A stretch of DNA of 64,000 nucleotides, taken from Limnephilus marmoratus (Eukaryota > Arthropoda > Insecta > Trichoptera > Limnephilidae). Each line of letters opens with the position of its first letter. Within the stretch, counting starts at the first letter, position 1. The stretch covers positions 42,381,019-42,445,018 of the forward strand of contig OU862920.1 of assembly GCA_917880885.1 (NCBI GenBank), in the 5' to 3' direction. A program made the translations under genes and the position numbers. Of this stretch, positions 1 to 12,080 are shown in pieces. The notes beneath the pieces were generated by a model that did not search any database, was not told the origin of the DNA, and saw nothing but the letters and a program-made list of their open reading frames with translations.

Positions 1-2438
1 TTCTGGAAAAACGCTAATGATGAAGTCTTCTTCTAACAAAATTTTATCTTCGTCAGTATCGTGGACCACCAAAACTTTTATAAACTGTAAAGTACTTTCC
101 TTATTTAATATTTTCAAGTCCTATGTACTAAAATTAAAACTTTCATTTTCATATGTCTCTTAACAAGCGATCTCTAAGTTACCCTTCTCACTTGCTTATT
201 TTATTTTCTCTCTGACAATATGAATATTCAACTCTTGGTTCAATAATAAGTTATTAAAAGAACTGCATGTATAATTATAATTAACTCCGTGTATAAAATT
301 AGATTTTAAATGTACCCCATCAATTCCTCTCCTTCACTCTTCGGTCATCAACTGAAGCCATTCCATAGACGTTAACGATATAAATTAAAGTCAGCATCAA
401 CTAAAGTTGTGCATTAAATAAATAGATTCATCCTGCAAAATAGGCTTACAGGAAATTAGAATTGCACATTGCTTTCTGTGTTAACTATAATCCATGCACA
501 GTGGAAACAATTTCAACATAGCATTTATTGTCCAGTAAATTCCAAGCATTTGATGTATTATACTATATTATTATTGTACTCTATAATTAATAAGTCAGTA
601 GCCAGTAACTGTGTTAGTTTAACTGAAATGGAATAATAATTGACGATTCGATAGGACTGAGCTAATGAAGAATTGATATTTTACTCTAAATATTAATTTA
701 TAATTAAACTTCATAATTTCAAATGTGTTTGATTTAATTATTATTAAACTTTGTCTTTTTATTTCTATATACATTTAAAGGCAGCAACATAAACAATATT
801 TTCTGATAAAGAGATGGATCAAAACATAATCAGCATTACATTAAACACTTGATGCAAAAAGGAAAGTAATTAAATATGAGATTGTTGTAGTTATGTAAAT
901 ATTTATGTAGGAAATAATGCATTTACCTAATTAGATCTATTTAGTTTCCTACTAAAAACTGTTCTTTGTTTATGAAATGCAGGAATTTAGTTTTTATGAA
1001 ATAGTAGAAATAAAATCACTGATAAATAATTTCTCAACATTCGTTATTTAAAAAAATATATTTATTTTCAAAACTGGGCTATTGAAATTAATATCTCCTA
1101 TATATTTTTCATTTAATATTTATTATGGTAACATATTGGGTGAAAGTTTACGGACAATTTAATATGTATGTAGTATTAAAAAAATAGATATGTACATGTA
1201 TAATTTTTATCAAGTTCTGTACATTTACATATTGGTGATGGCTTCATTAACTTTTCATGTTTTAGCTCTCTCTTTTTATTGAATGAGCAAATTTCTACTC
1301 TTTGTTCTACACATTTGATCAAATAAAGTAGAATCTGAATTGCAAAGGTATTTATAACATGGGTTTCTAATACATTTTTATTAACTTCAGTATTAATTAC
1401 GATCATTTGTATAATTTCTAATTTGTGCTTTTTCTATTGTTAATAAATTTATTTCACTCTTTTGTATAGAATCATTTTTTAATTATAAATATACTATATT
1501 AGTAAATGACCAATGACAAGGTATTTATACCTATAAGTATTTGTATGTATAAGGTTTATGCCAAAAAACTTTTTTTATACCATTAGCCTACTTTAATTTG
1601 CTTTGAACATGCAAAAGAAAGGTCATTTTAAATATTATTATGTACTCATTACTTCTACGTAGTTGAAAGGTCATTTAAATGCACCTTTTTGAATCGTATC
1701 ATTATTTGTGTTTAGTTTTAACTTTATGTATGTATTAACATGTGCATGTTAGGGTTATACAGTTCTGTATATAAATTCTCCATCTTTACTCACTTGTGGT
1801 GCTTTTTAGTGAAATTAATTTTCGTACTACTCATGTCAACATTTGGGAAACAATGAATATGATGTCTACTAATTGCACTGTTTGAATAACACACTCCTGT
1901 CGGGATGTTTCTCAAAGTATGAAAATTGAATTTTGATTTTGGCAGAAATTTGAAAGGTTATGATGTAATCCGATCCATGTCTCATTATGTATGTAATGCT
2001 AATTAGGTGTACGGATAATTTAAATCGGCTTCAACATTGTCAGTTCATTTCACAATGGGAATGAGTTGATCTTGTGATGATTGTTAATAATTGTGTTAAT
2101 AATTTGTGTTCAATAATACTCTTTAGTCTTATTTCAACAACATCGCTGTCAGTATACAAACAGCCGTAAAGTTTTACTATTACCATTAATTTATGTTTAA
2201 GTTAATTTATTTTTGGAAGGCAGTATGATGTATGATAACATGCATGTACATATTAAGGAAAGTAAGCAGTTGCATGAAGGGATATTTGAAAGTGTTAATA
2301 AAATATGATGTTACTTAAATTGAAATAAAGTGAACAAATAAACATGTTGTTTGAATTTCGAACCTGTTCCTTTTTTATGATTTTTTGTTTTTATTTATTT
2401 AAGTTTTATGTTTTTGTTTTAAATTATTGTCTAAGCAG
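1..2438. other. AT-rich non-coding stretch upstream of the first recognised exon
   Basis: No convincing exon, RNA gene or transposon terminus was seen. Because the exon at 2439 begins with the last base of a split codon, coding exons must lie further upstream. This stretch is therefore most likely an intron of the same gene. Short open frames here have no domain character. Confidence 0.5.
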
Positions 2439-2640
2439 ATGGAATGAGGAGCTGTGGGAGAGTAGGCCTCCGACAGAGAGTGAGGTCGGCCACCGCGCCA
2501 CGCGGCCGCACACCAAGGCCAACACTATTGCTATTCCCTCCCCCACCTCACCCACGTCTGCCAATAAAACCCTCCATGACAACTCGACCAATGAAAACTC
2601 CACCCAGCGGCGGTGGTCCGAAACCAATAGCGAGGTCTTG
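2439..2640 (+). CDS. Unc-89: Unc-89-like exon: low-complexity linker
   Basis: The acceptor is ctaagcag and the donor is gtaagt. The first base finishes a codon begun upstream, and the exon ends in phase 0. It encodes 67 residues rich in Ser, Thr, Pro and Asn, starting WNEELWESRPPTESE. It has no domain and fits the flexible linkers between Ig and kinase modules. It joins in phase to the Ig exon at 4764. Confidence 0.6.
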
Positions 2641-5600
2641 GTAAGTTTGTGCAAACAAAGCGCATGCAACAGCGGTCCTAACCTCGGTGGATTTCTTCTT
2701 TCTTATTACGTATTCTGCATCCTGCTAACAGTAATAATAACACGTCGATTTGTTTCCTGATTGAATTATTCAATGAATTATAGAGCATGCTAACAAATAT
2801 CAAACCAAACTAACCCCTCAATGGTACCCAATCAAACCAAAGTTGCCGACCCCAATACACATTTTAGAGGTGGACAAAACTATATACGTTACAATCATAC
2901 TAATCTGATTTTACTCTCATATCCAACTTTCAATCTGTATCTTAAATCTTTGATTCGGTTGTCGGTGACTTTTTCCTGAATGGGGGGGAAGTATTATCGC
3001 AATTAATTATATCAATCTTTGGTTCTGTACGATAAACCGTTTTAAACCCAATAATATGTAGTTATTTCTGGATAAGGGAAACAAATGCTACTGTTGAGAA
3101 GGCAAGTAAGTTAATGTACTTATTTTATTTATTTGTAAAATAGAAAAGTTATAAAAATAATACATGGTGTCTGGAAACTCAAATCTAAATCTGAATCTAA
3201 ATAGAACCCAAAAAAAGCTTTTATCTTCAATCTGAGCATTTAGTTTATGTATTTATTTTCTATTACAAAATTTTCAAGGGACTTTAATAAGAGAAGGAAA
3301 AAAAAACTTTTATGGGTAGTATGCATGTAGGAGGTAAATTGGGTCACTTGTAAATTTCTGTCTTCAAGGGATTGAAAAAGCATGAAATCTTGTTATATGG
3401 GAACATTATAAGTGGGTTACACTGTAATATAAGTGGGTTTCACTGTAATATAAGTGGTTCAATTAACCAGTGAAATTTCCAGAGTTTAACAAAATATTAT
3501 GATAAAATGACTAATAATTTAAGAAATATCATAACTAAGACATTCCCTATGAAGTAGAACCATTTTATTATATTAGTTGATTCTGATAAAGAATACAAAA
3601 CTTCCATAGAAGTCAATGGTAAATCCATGCTTAAAAATATGTAGATGTAAAAAAAATTGAAAAATAATATACTAAACGTACTTGGGTTGCCCTATGCATT
3701 AAACGTAAAAGTTCCTAACTGTAAAACAAAATTATTAAAAAAATTGTCTAGTCTGGGAAAAAAAAATTTGCAGCTTTTCACATGCTATAAAAAACTTTGA
3801 AATTGTTATAAGAAAATTATAATAATTTTAATGTCCAATTTAATATGATTCTCCCAAATCATCACGTATTCAACTTAATATGACATACCCAATTTAATTG
3901 ACCGGTTGGTGGCTGGGTTGGCATTTGGGTTCCATCCAGGCGTCACAAGTAATATTTTCCGCTTTCTGAGGTACAGTAGGATATTTTCAAATATTGTCAG
4001 GTTATCCATAACCCGGGAATATTTGTCTTTCTTTGGAAAAAAAAATACATATTAAAATTTGATACGTAATGCATGAAATGGTGTCCAAATGGTATTTACA
4101 ACTACTTATGGCTTGGGTGTGGTTTCTTCGCTTTCAAGTTCAGCTTCGTAAGTAATTTATTCAACTTAAAAGAAACTAATACTCTGAAACATTTTAAATA
4201 ATAATTTAATGTGTTTACTAATAATTTTATGCATTCATGGTTTTTGGTGTTAACACTAAGCTTCTGATTATGGTAAGCATGGAATTTATTACTCTTGAGA
4301 TACTTACTCCTTGTAAAAAAAAACTGCCATGTAACAACAATAAATAAAATGTAATAGAAAATATCACCATTAGTAAACTAGTAAATTTGTAACATCTGTC
4401 TAAAATGTAAACAAAAGAAATACACATTTCTAATACAGATTTATTAATTAATTAAAATGAAATAATATAATTTTACTAGGGACCTACTTTATCGCTGGTC
4501 TGAATTGTTCCCACAATCGGTTCCAATTTTGAAAATGACACTTCAAATCAAATCCAAGTTATATATGTAGTTCATTGAGCCAGACTTACAGACAATCACA
4601 ACTGAAATTAGTATTTTTAATCTTTGATCAATTTATTTTTTATTGTAATAAAAAAGATTTTAATGTAGTAACTCTTATCGTCCTTGTTCAATTTTATTTA
4701 GATATTTTGTTCAGATATTTTTTGGAGTTATATTTTTCATTTTTTTAACATTATTTTCAACAGCAATGCGACGCAGCAGAACATGGTTCTGGGGCCTCCC
4801 GGCGCCCATGGGGGTTTCGATTTCGTAAGCCAAGCTTTACCGTCAAAAAGATGACAGACGCAACCCCAGGAGACGGAGTCATCAACGAAGTGTGCGCTCC
4901 TGAACTAAATGAGAGGCTCAGTGGCTGCACCGTTCCTGTTGGTGGCACCGCAGTGCTGCAATGTACACTTAGAAGAGGAATACGACACACTAGCGCTCTC
5001 TGGAGGAAAACCTCACCTGACTCGAGAGTTCTCAGACATGCAGGAAAACATGCAATAAGTTTATCGAAAGATGGCATCGTTCGTCTTGTCATCAGTGAAT
5101 GCAGTACGTCCGACGCTGGCACATACACTTGTTCTATCTCCAACGATCTAGGGTCTGTCCAGAGTTCCTGTGAGCTGCGAGTGGGTGGTAATGAGAATGG
5201 GATGTCAGTAGCACCGGAACCAAAATCCCAGCCCAGTACTCCTGGCACTCCAAATTCGATTCCAGATGACACCTGTCTTTGGGAGCGACAACAGTTTTTA
5301 AGACGGTAAGAACCTTTAATCCTTTCTTGATTCCAACATAATTTTTTTGATATATTCCTACATTCAACATAAGATTCCTCAATTTTGGAAGCACCTCAAG
5401 ATAGCTAAGAACCGTCTGATTTTGTTTGTCCAATTTGAAGTAAACATGTCGAAAGAAATTAAAAATCAGGTTTAGCCGACGTCAAGGAAAACTATCCTTT
5501 CGTGTTACCTTTGGCTAGGACGGATGAAATCGGATCGTTTGTGATTGGTGATTGTTTGCGTTTGTGGTCCACTAGATGTCTACCTGAACAACATTATTAA

Positions 5601-7906
5601 TAACTTATTAAATATTGCAGATACGAGGAGTTAGAGGAATTAGGGCGAGGCCGGACTTCCATCGTGCGTGTGGCCAGAGATCTTGGCACGGGTCAGCGGG
5701 TCGCCCTGAAGCAAGTATTGCTAAAATCCACCACCAGCGCAACGGCACTGAGAGAATATAGACTTCTGGCTTCCACACAACATGTGGCGCTTCCCCGGGC
5801 GCTCGCTATCTTTAGGAACGCCCCTGCACCCTTAAATGATACTATTGTAATGGAACTGTAAGTTGAAATTCCTCATTCTTTTTCTAAATCCGTGCTTTAA
5901 TTTTAGATTCTTAATGTAAACAACTTTATGTTTGGTTTATTTACTGTTTTTATATGTTGTGATTTTCACTTTAAAATTTTGGATTTTAAAAATATTTTCA
6001 AAACAGAAAGTTCGCTAAAAAATTCCAAAGCTTTATTAATAATCTTAATATTTGAAAGGTAAAATACACACATCTCGTTCATCATTAATATTTGTAATCT
6101 TTTCTTTTTCAGAATCCGTGGCCCCCACCTTTTCAATTATGTGATAGAAAAAGAAGAATACAACGAAGCAATGGTGGCTGGCTATATCAAACAACTGGCC
6201 TCTGCACTGGAATGGTTACATCAAAACAACATATCGCATCTGGACATTAAAGTAAGTAGTCCTCATCCGAATTGTTAACAATGTTAAAATAGGTAGTGAC
6301 ATTTTTTTATTAATACACTGTCGTATTTTTCATCACCATGTCCATATTATTATTTACTTCATAAACTATGATAAATCTAAAAATAATGGCTATATTTAAG
6401 GTTTTTTGATGTACCACGTTTTGTAAAATACGGGATCAGGCCGCTAACAATAATACTCCTTATGAGATAGATGGCGATAAGGTTTAAATTCCCCGTTTAA
6501 CACTAGCCGCCAACTTCAATTTATTCACAATTTTTTTTTTGCCAAAAAGATTGTTTTATTTTATCTTGCGAAGCTCAGGCACAAATATTTAAATTTTTTA
6601 TGATAATTTTCTAAACAATTTAATATTCTACGATTTTGAACTTTAAAGCAGTTTTTATAAGCCTGATCCTTTATTTTTTTCTGGGCTTATAAAAAGACTA
6701 GAAAAAAATATATAAGTATGCAGTTCACAAGCGATAGGAAATCTTCAGAAAATTAAATTAGACAAAAATTGGGAGACCATGAAGCACCTCACAAAGAGGA
6801 GACCGATTATTCTGTATCATTCTCTTGCAGGCTAAATTCTATAGATGTATGGTTTGTCTCTTTTTAGTGTCGCTTTTTGGTTTCATCGAGTTTCAAATCA
6901 CAATGGTGCTAAAAAAGTTTTCACTTCAAAAATATTCAATCATTTTAGACGCAAATGTATGTTCCACTTGCAGTATTTAATTAAAGCATCTAAATATTTC
7001 TAAGCAATCTAATTTTCAAACCAAACTCACATGATTTTGTATTAGGTAGTAGTGCATCTCCTTCAGTTATTTTCTAGCATTTTAAAAACCCTTTAGGTGG
7101 GTAGATAATACTACATTTTTCTCAAAAATACAATGTGTATTATTATTCTTACAAATCTGGTTGTTAGAATTCCTTATGAATATTTCACATAAACCTTTAT
7201 TTACATAATATATATGCAGGTACACAAAAAAAATCTGTTGTAATCAGTCATTGACCAGTTAGTAGCGAGTATACAAATGCGTCAGGTCCCATCCAGGCAT
7301 CGCTAGTTCAATCCACTACTATCCAGGCACGTTTTACTCTCTTTTAAAAAAAATAACTGTTTAATTTCTCAATCATTATTAATGTAATTTAACTTATTTT
7401 CAGCCTGAAAACATTATGGTGGACATATCTTCCACCGGCCCCCCTCAGCTAAAGTTGATTGACTTGGGCTGTGCGGCCGTGGCATGCTTCACCAGCGGGG
7501 AGGGGGAGGTGCTACCCCCCGCCCCCGCTCAGCTGGAGTTCTCTGCCCCCGAGGCCGTGCTTGGCCGCCCCAGAGGGCCCTACACCGATGCCTGGGGACT
7601 GGGTGTACTGCTCTATGTCTTCCTTAGTGGGGTAAGAATGAATGATTTAAGCATTTGAGCAAAGTATTATAATTTAGGGTCTTTTTGTGGAATAATGCAA
7701 ACATTTTTTTAAAATCATCTTCACCTTGCGGGGTGCAACCTAAAATAACTCTGCTGAACTTTAGGATATCTTTTTTGAAGCCATAATACCTGCTTATAAG
7801 CCTAAAACGACCGGAATGTTTGATATATTCTAAAACAATAGAATTAATTTCAGTTTGGGTCTGTTATAAGTTACCAAATAATACACTAATTACTTCGAGA
7901 CTACTA

Positions 7907-7937
<31 letters not shown>

Positions 7938-10900
7938 ATTGAAATTTTTTGATACAATACATATAATACATACATGAAATAATGAAAAGTATATAAAAAA
8001 CTTAATATAATTAATGTATGAACAAAAAAATCCCACAAAGGCAATGCCTGTGCGTGGGTATAATATAGATTTTTTACTTTTATTTCTATGGTTAAAGTGA
8101 ATATTTTAAGTATACATAAATAAGGAATTTAAAAAAAAAAAAAAGTAACTGAATAAATGCATTTAAAAACTACAGCATAATAACAGTCTGCACTGTTATT
8201 ATTGTATTTGTAAGTTTTGTAAGAATAGATGATACAAGTGCAATTTAAAAACATAAAAAAACAAACAAAATAAACTAGCAAAACAATATTAAAAATCTTC
8301 TTTAAAAGCTGTCCAATGATAGATATATTTAATGGCTTTATTTAAACTTATAAGAAAAAAATATCTGTTTCAGTGTTTTTTAGCCAAATTTTGGTATATT
8401 TTTTATAAGATTGAAGATTTTGACATATGTTCTCTTTAGCCATGTAAATCGGAAAACACAATGTTTTCATTGTTTTGTTTGGTTAAATATTTATTTTTAT
8501 AAATGTTTAGTTATTAATTATTTATAATTCTATCTCAAAATGGGATACAAAATATCGTGAAATGATAATGAACAATTCTACACCAAATATGTAAATTTAT
8601 ATATTTTTTTGTGACACTTCATAAGAGCACCCTGACTGTGTCTGGGAACCTTGTCGCCACTCGGTTGGGCAGCATTGCAAGGCGGGTTAAGGTAAGGGTT
8701 ATAGGAAGGGATATAGTCTTAGGTTTTGAAGAGGCCTGGATTATGTGAAGAAAGAAAAACAGATGCCCGTAGCTCGTTTTACATATGAGCCGACTTACAC
8801 CAGAACAAGTAGAAGAATTGACCCATTCTCATGAAGCCAATATTAACATTCTGCTACTGTCTATTGAGTTTCACGCATTTGCACTGGGGATCAATGCTGC
8901 TGGCTCCTTAGAGCAGGCTTCATTAAAATATCCACAGAACAGACTCAGCATGCCTACAATGCGGCTGTGCATTAAAGATGGTAATCGGTCTATTAACAAC
9001 AGATTGTAGTTGAGTAATTACACTGATTGCCTTTCTTTGCCAGTATCAAGTATTTTGGGGCTCCAGCCCAGAAATTGCTCCCAAACTCAATTGTAGGGCG
9101 TACTTGAGATATTGCTAGCCCTGGGCAAATTGAAGAATCTGCTAGCCCTGGGCAAGACGCCCAGTTTCTTAGAAGCCAGATTTACTCGGGCTTCTATGGA
9201 GTCCCGATATACTTATTAATTTTTGAGCTAGTCTGATATACTTACGACGGTGGTCTAAAAAGTTTCCGACTTGAACATGAAGATGGCAGCACTCGTCAAT
9301 AAAAGCTAGTGAATGTAGTTGTGCATCTTTTTACAGTTACTCACCAAAGTTTCGGCCATTTTGGACGCGCAGTTTTTAGTTGACAGTCGTTTGAGTGAGT
9401 TGATGTGTGTGTTTTTGTAAAAATGGAAAAAATTGAGTATCGAGCTGTTATTAAATTTTTGTTTTTGAAAGGCAATACGCCTATGCAAATCAAAGATGAT
9501 TTAGACTCTGTATATGGGGACTCTGCACCATCATTTACCACAGTGAAATTTTGGGCAGCTGAATTTAAACGTGGCCATAAGAGCTTGGGAGACGATGAAC
9601 GTTCGGGACGTCCAAAAACTGCAACTACTGACGATAACATTGCTAAACTTCACCAAATTGTGTTAGACGACCGCCGAATTAAATGAGAGAGATAGCAGAG
9701 GTTATTAAAATGTCCAAAGAACGTATCTGTCACTTATTAAATCAAGATTTTGACATGAGAAAGCTGTCCACGCGTTGGGTGCCGCGTTTGCTCACGTTAG
9801 ACCAAAAATCCTGTTTCACCAAGACAACGCGCCGTCTCACACCTCAGCGCTTGCCATGGCAAAAATCCACGAATTACATTTTGAACTGCTTGACCATCCG
9901 CCTTACTCACCAGATCTAGCCCCAAGCGACTTATTTTGTTCCCTTATCTAAAAACTGGGCAAAAAATAAAAAACAAAAATTTAATAACAGCTCGATAATC
10001 AATTTTTTCCATTGTCACAAAAACACACACATCGACTCACTCAAACGACTGTCAACTAAAAACTGGGCGTCCAAAATGGCCGGAACTTTGGTGAGTAACT
10101 GTCAAAAGATGCTCAACTACATTCACTAGCTTTTATTGACGAGTGCTGCCATCTTCATGTTCAGGTCGGAAACTTTTCAAATCACCCTCGTACTTACAGT
10201 TGATGACATGAGCAATATGATCAAAGTTTTGAAGCACATATTTGCAGAAAATAACTACATAGCTACAATGGACATTCCTAATTATGTAATTTCTATTTCG
10301 AGCTCATGTTACACTAATTTTGTTGTTGCATTATCTATCACAATTTTACTAATATTTACCTGCATCTGAAAAGACTTCAGCACTAAAACACTAGTGTTGC
10401 TTAGTTATAAAACTTTCCAGTGTTCTTAATTTTAACGGACAAACAAGATGAACATTATAAATTATTAAAATATTTTCACATTAAAGTTTAATTAATTTGA
10501 AACCCTTCTATTTTTGCTTCTAGGTGTCTCCCTTCCTAGACGATTCCGTCGAGGAAACCACAACCAACATTGTCAAGTGTGACTTCTGTTTCCCGACTCA
10601 ACACTTCGAAGGAGTTGGAAATATGGTTCAGGATCTGATCAGCGAACTACTTTCTGCCAAACCAGAGGATCGACCTTCCATGAGTAGTGTCTTACACCAC
10701 TCCTGGTTTGCTCAGGTAAGAATACTATCTACATAATGAGAGGTTTTTTTCTTTATACTTTGATTATAGAATGCCTACGAGTAGGCCAATTGCATTACGG
10801 TTGTTTAAGAAGTTAATCAGATTTGTAAAATTTAAAACTAGTTTATTAGTAGGAATTAGATTTTTTTAGCAGTGAAAATTCAATTCTACTGTCTTGGGCT

Positions 10901-11820
10901 AGTTGTTTTAACCCTTATAACATTTTACACTGTCATCAGATCGGCAGTGCAATTTTGATTTTTTCGGCACTTAATCTATCGCGGATGTCTCATAATTAAT
11001 GATTCATGAAGTTTCACTAAAACACATACCTTGCGTTGAAATGTTGTAATGCGATAGATTACATTGAAAAAGTCAGAGTTGTAAAGGTTACAATCATAAT
11101 TCTGTTAGCCCTTGACAGAGTCAAATGTATCTTGGTTCAAAAAACCAGTTGGCGACTCAATCGCTATCCACAGGAAAGGAACTTATGAATTTCATTGGCA
11201 GTCTGCTTGACAACTGGTCTTTAAGAAGTGCAAGTAGACCAAGACTTTTTAAAGACCAACTTTAAAGAGTTGCAACTTGTTATAGACCAGTTGTCAAGGG
11301 TATGCAGTGACTAGTGGTGCTGGCCGTCGCGGCCGTTGCGTTTCAGTTGCCATGTTGACAGGTTGCCAAGGTAGCACCTCATGACCTCTCAAGTTTTTAA
11401 GTAATTTGCAATATGGTAGATCAGAAAAATATCGATTTTGTTCAGAAGGTTGATAAATTGAGTTGTGCCATGAATTGAGTCGCCAACCAGTTTTCGGATT
11501 CTTTATGAACGAAGGCCTTTAGTGAGCATCATACTAAAAATGGTTTGCATTGTTGTGGAGGTTGGCATGTGTATGAATTTCTGCGGTGATGTACTTATGT
11601 TGTTCTCTATTATAAACAATTAACCGGGAAAACCTGCATTCACCAAAGTGTTCAATTGTCTACGTTAGAATGATGTTCGCGTAAAATGTGTTATTTGTTC
11701 TGGATTATTTCTAATAATTAATATTTTCTAATTTTCCAGGCTCCTTCATTACCAGTTCGCTCCACGACTCCTCTGCAGAGCTTTCAACAACGCCGCCTCC
11801 CCCCCTCCCCACCTCCATGA
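2439..11820 (+). CDS. Unc-89: Unc-89/obscurin-like giant muscle kinase, 3' end (Ig + C-terminal protein kinase)
   Basis: Seven exons: 2439-2640, 4764-5305, 5621-5857, 6113-6251, 7404-7631, 10524-10715, 11740-11820 (stop TGA 11818-11820). All junctions are GT-AG and phases match throughout. The visible product is 539 residues, partial at the N-terminus. Residues 1-88 are a Ser/Thr/Pro/Asn-rich linker. About 89-208 is an I-set Ig domain with core Cys at 134 and 190, Trp 147 and a DAGTYTC motif. About 249-510 is a protein kinase with a GRGRTS glycine loop, VALK lysine, HLDIKPEN catalytic loop, DLG in place of DFG, and SAPE. The last 26 residues are Pro/Arg-rich. An HLDxKPEN loop is typical of the titin/MLCK/obscurin kinase group, and a kinase at the extreme C-terminus after Ig domains is the Unc-89/obscurin layout. 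The family works at the muscle M-line. SPEG or Strn-Mlck are alternatives. The gene name is inferred from architecture, not alignment. Confidence 0.72.
3902..4050 (+). repeat. tRNA-derived SINE (family A)
   Basis: The copy has a degraded tRNA-like head (ggttggcatttgggttcc), a body, and a tail reading taacccgggaatatttgtc followed by poly(A). Copies with the same tail are at 52520-52720 (- strand). A related partial copy is at 7238-7350. Confidence 0.55.
4764..5305 (+). CDS. Unc-89: Unc-89-like exon: Ig domain
   Basis: The acceptor is ttcaacag and the donor is gtaaga. It encodes a basic stretch (FRFRKPSFTVKKM), then one complete Ig fold with two core Cys, a Trp and DAGTYTC. A short Pro/Ser linker follows, ending where the kinase begins. 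It ends with two bases of an Arg codon completed by the next exon. Confidence 0.85.
5621..5857 (+). CDS. Unc-89: Unc-89-like exon: kinase N-lobe
   Basis: The exon opens with RYEELEELGRGRTSIVRVA, a glycine-rich loop. It continues through the VALK ATP-binding lysine and a helix-C TALREYRLL with its Glu, and ends at IVMEL near the hinge. Splicing is gcag to gtaagt. Phase is 2 on entry and 2 on exit, completed by the next exon. Confidence 0.88.
6113..6251 (+). CDS. Unc-89: Unc-89-like exon: kinase hinge to catalytic loop
   Basis: It encodes GPHLFNYVIEKEEYNE through ALEWLHQNNISHLDIK and ends exactly inside the HLDIK|PEN catalytic loop at phase 0. The catalytic Asp is present. Arg of the usual HRD is Leu, as in MLCK and titin-type kinases. 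Confidence 0.9.
6716..6935 (-). repeat. Interspersed repeat, 'GTGAAACTTC' family, in kinase intron
   Basis: It shares the blocks tttgtctctttttagtgtcg, gagtttcaaatcacaa and a terminal aaaaaagttttcacttcaaa with copies near 27.5, 37.8, 52.8 and 58.9 kb. The two ends resemble inverted copies of a gaagtgaaacttc motif, so it may be a MITE. Confidence 0.55.
7238..7350 (+). repeat. SINE-like fragment (family A)
   Basis: It resembles the copy at 3902: ccagttagtagcgag, gtcccatccaggcatc, and an A-rich end. The copy is diverged and partial. Confidence 0.4.
7404..7631 (+). CDS. Unc-89: Unc-89-like exon: kinase activation segment
   Basis: It starts PENIMVD and carries KLIDLGCAAVA, where DFG is DLG. It then has an unusually Pro-rich activation segment (GEGEVLPPAPAQLEF), SAPEAV, and the helix-F motif TDAWGLGVLLYVFLSG. 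It is strikingly GC-rich compared with its introns. Phase is 0 at both ends. Confidence 0.9.
7912..8060 (-). repeat. (TA)n/poly(T) tract with possible antisense LINE 3' tail
   Basis: A short (TA)n run leads into a 12-T run, then a stretch ending cccacaaaggcaatgcctgtgcgtggg. Read on the - strand this looks like the 3' end of a retroposed element. No coding sequence is visible. Confidence 0.3.
8600..9240. other. Unclassified intron segment, probably degraded transposon
   Basis: It is less AT-rich than its surroundings. It has a 74-residue open frame at 8785-9009 (+) starting MSRLTPEQVEEL, with no recognised domain. A local near-duplication of gctagccctgggcaa occurs at 9112-9152. It is probably an old insertion within the kinase intron. 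Confidence 0.3.
9245..10190 (+). mobile_element. mariner-family transposon with ~230-bp terminal inverted repeats, internally deleted
   Basis: It is bounded by TA on both sides (9243-9244 and 10191-10192). The left end starts cgacggtggtctaaaaag, and the reverse of the right end starts cgagggtgatttgaaaag. The two ends then match almost base for base for about 230 bp, through the 5' UTR and the first ~14 codons of the transposase ORF. It sits in the kinase intron between 7631 and 10524. It is non-autonomous because the ORF is broken. Confidence 0.85.
9423..9930 (+). pseudogene. Broken mariner transposase
   Basis: The ATG is at 9423. The first frame encodes the N-terminal DNA-binding region (WAAEFKRGHKSLGDDERSGR) and ends at TGA 9684-9686. 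The frame continues one base back from 9683 (MREIAEVIKMSKERI). After about residue 120 a large internal deletion joins directly to a remnant of the C-terminal catalytic region (HQDNAPSHTS and a PPYSPDLAP-type motif are recognisable across frames). It cannot encode an active enzyme. Confidence 0.8.
10524..10715 (+). CDS. Unc-89: Unc-89-like exon: kinase C-lobe end
   Basis: It encodes VSPFLDDSVEET through ISELLSAKPEDRPSMSSVLHHSWF, the conserved end of a kinase C-lobe (the invariant Arg is in EDRPS). Phase is 0 at both ends. The intron before it (7632-10523) has been enlarged by transposons. Confidence 0.9.
11143..11494. mobile_element. MITE with TIR AACCAGTTGGCGACTCAAT
   Basis: The left end reads aaccagttggcgactcaat and the right end attgagtcgccaaccagtt, an inverted pair about 350 bp apart in the last kinase intron. 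The interior is non-coding and has further inverted stretches (gaccagttgtcaagg against cttgacaactggtc). Confidence 0.65.
11740..11820 (+). CDS. Unc-89: Unc-89-like terminal exon
   Basis: The acceptor is attttccag. It encodes 26 residues, Pro/Arg-rich (SFQQRRLPPSPPP), then TGA. The protein therefore ends shortly after the kinase, as expected for Unc-89/obscurin and unlike Strn-Mlck. Confidence 0.85.
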   Translation, partial: APSLPVRSTTPLQSFQQRRLPPSPPP

Positions 11821-12080
11821 TAATTTCTTAGTTTTATTGAATGTAATATTGTAAAGTTCACACGAATATAATATTTTTTTGAAGTGAACTCAAATATTTT
11901 GTGAAGTTAATACAAATATAATATTGTGAAGTTAAATCAAATATACGATTATGAAATTAATTCAAACATATTACATATTATGACTTTAGTTGAAATCTTC
12001 AAATGTAATATGATGAAGTTAAATCAAATGTATGATTATGAAATTAATTCAAGTAAAATATAATGGCATTAATTGAAATA
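11821..12080 (+). repeat. Degenerate AT-rich tandem repeat in 3' UTR of the kinase gene
   Basis: The pattern gaagttaa-tcaaatat-a-tat-gt recurs about every 35-70 bases after the stop codon. It probably forms part of the 3' UTR. No exact AATAAA was seen close to the stop, so the polyadenylation site is not assigned. Confidence 0.45.

Noticed and set aside
2444..2644. Pro-rich frame at the first kinase-gene exon
   Set aside because: The alternative frame of the same exon does not join in phase to the Ig exon. The frame WNEELWESRPP... does.
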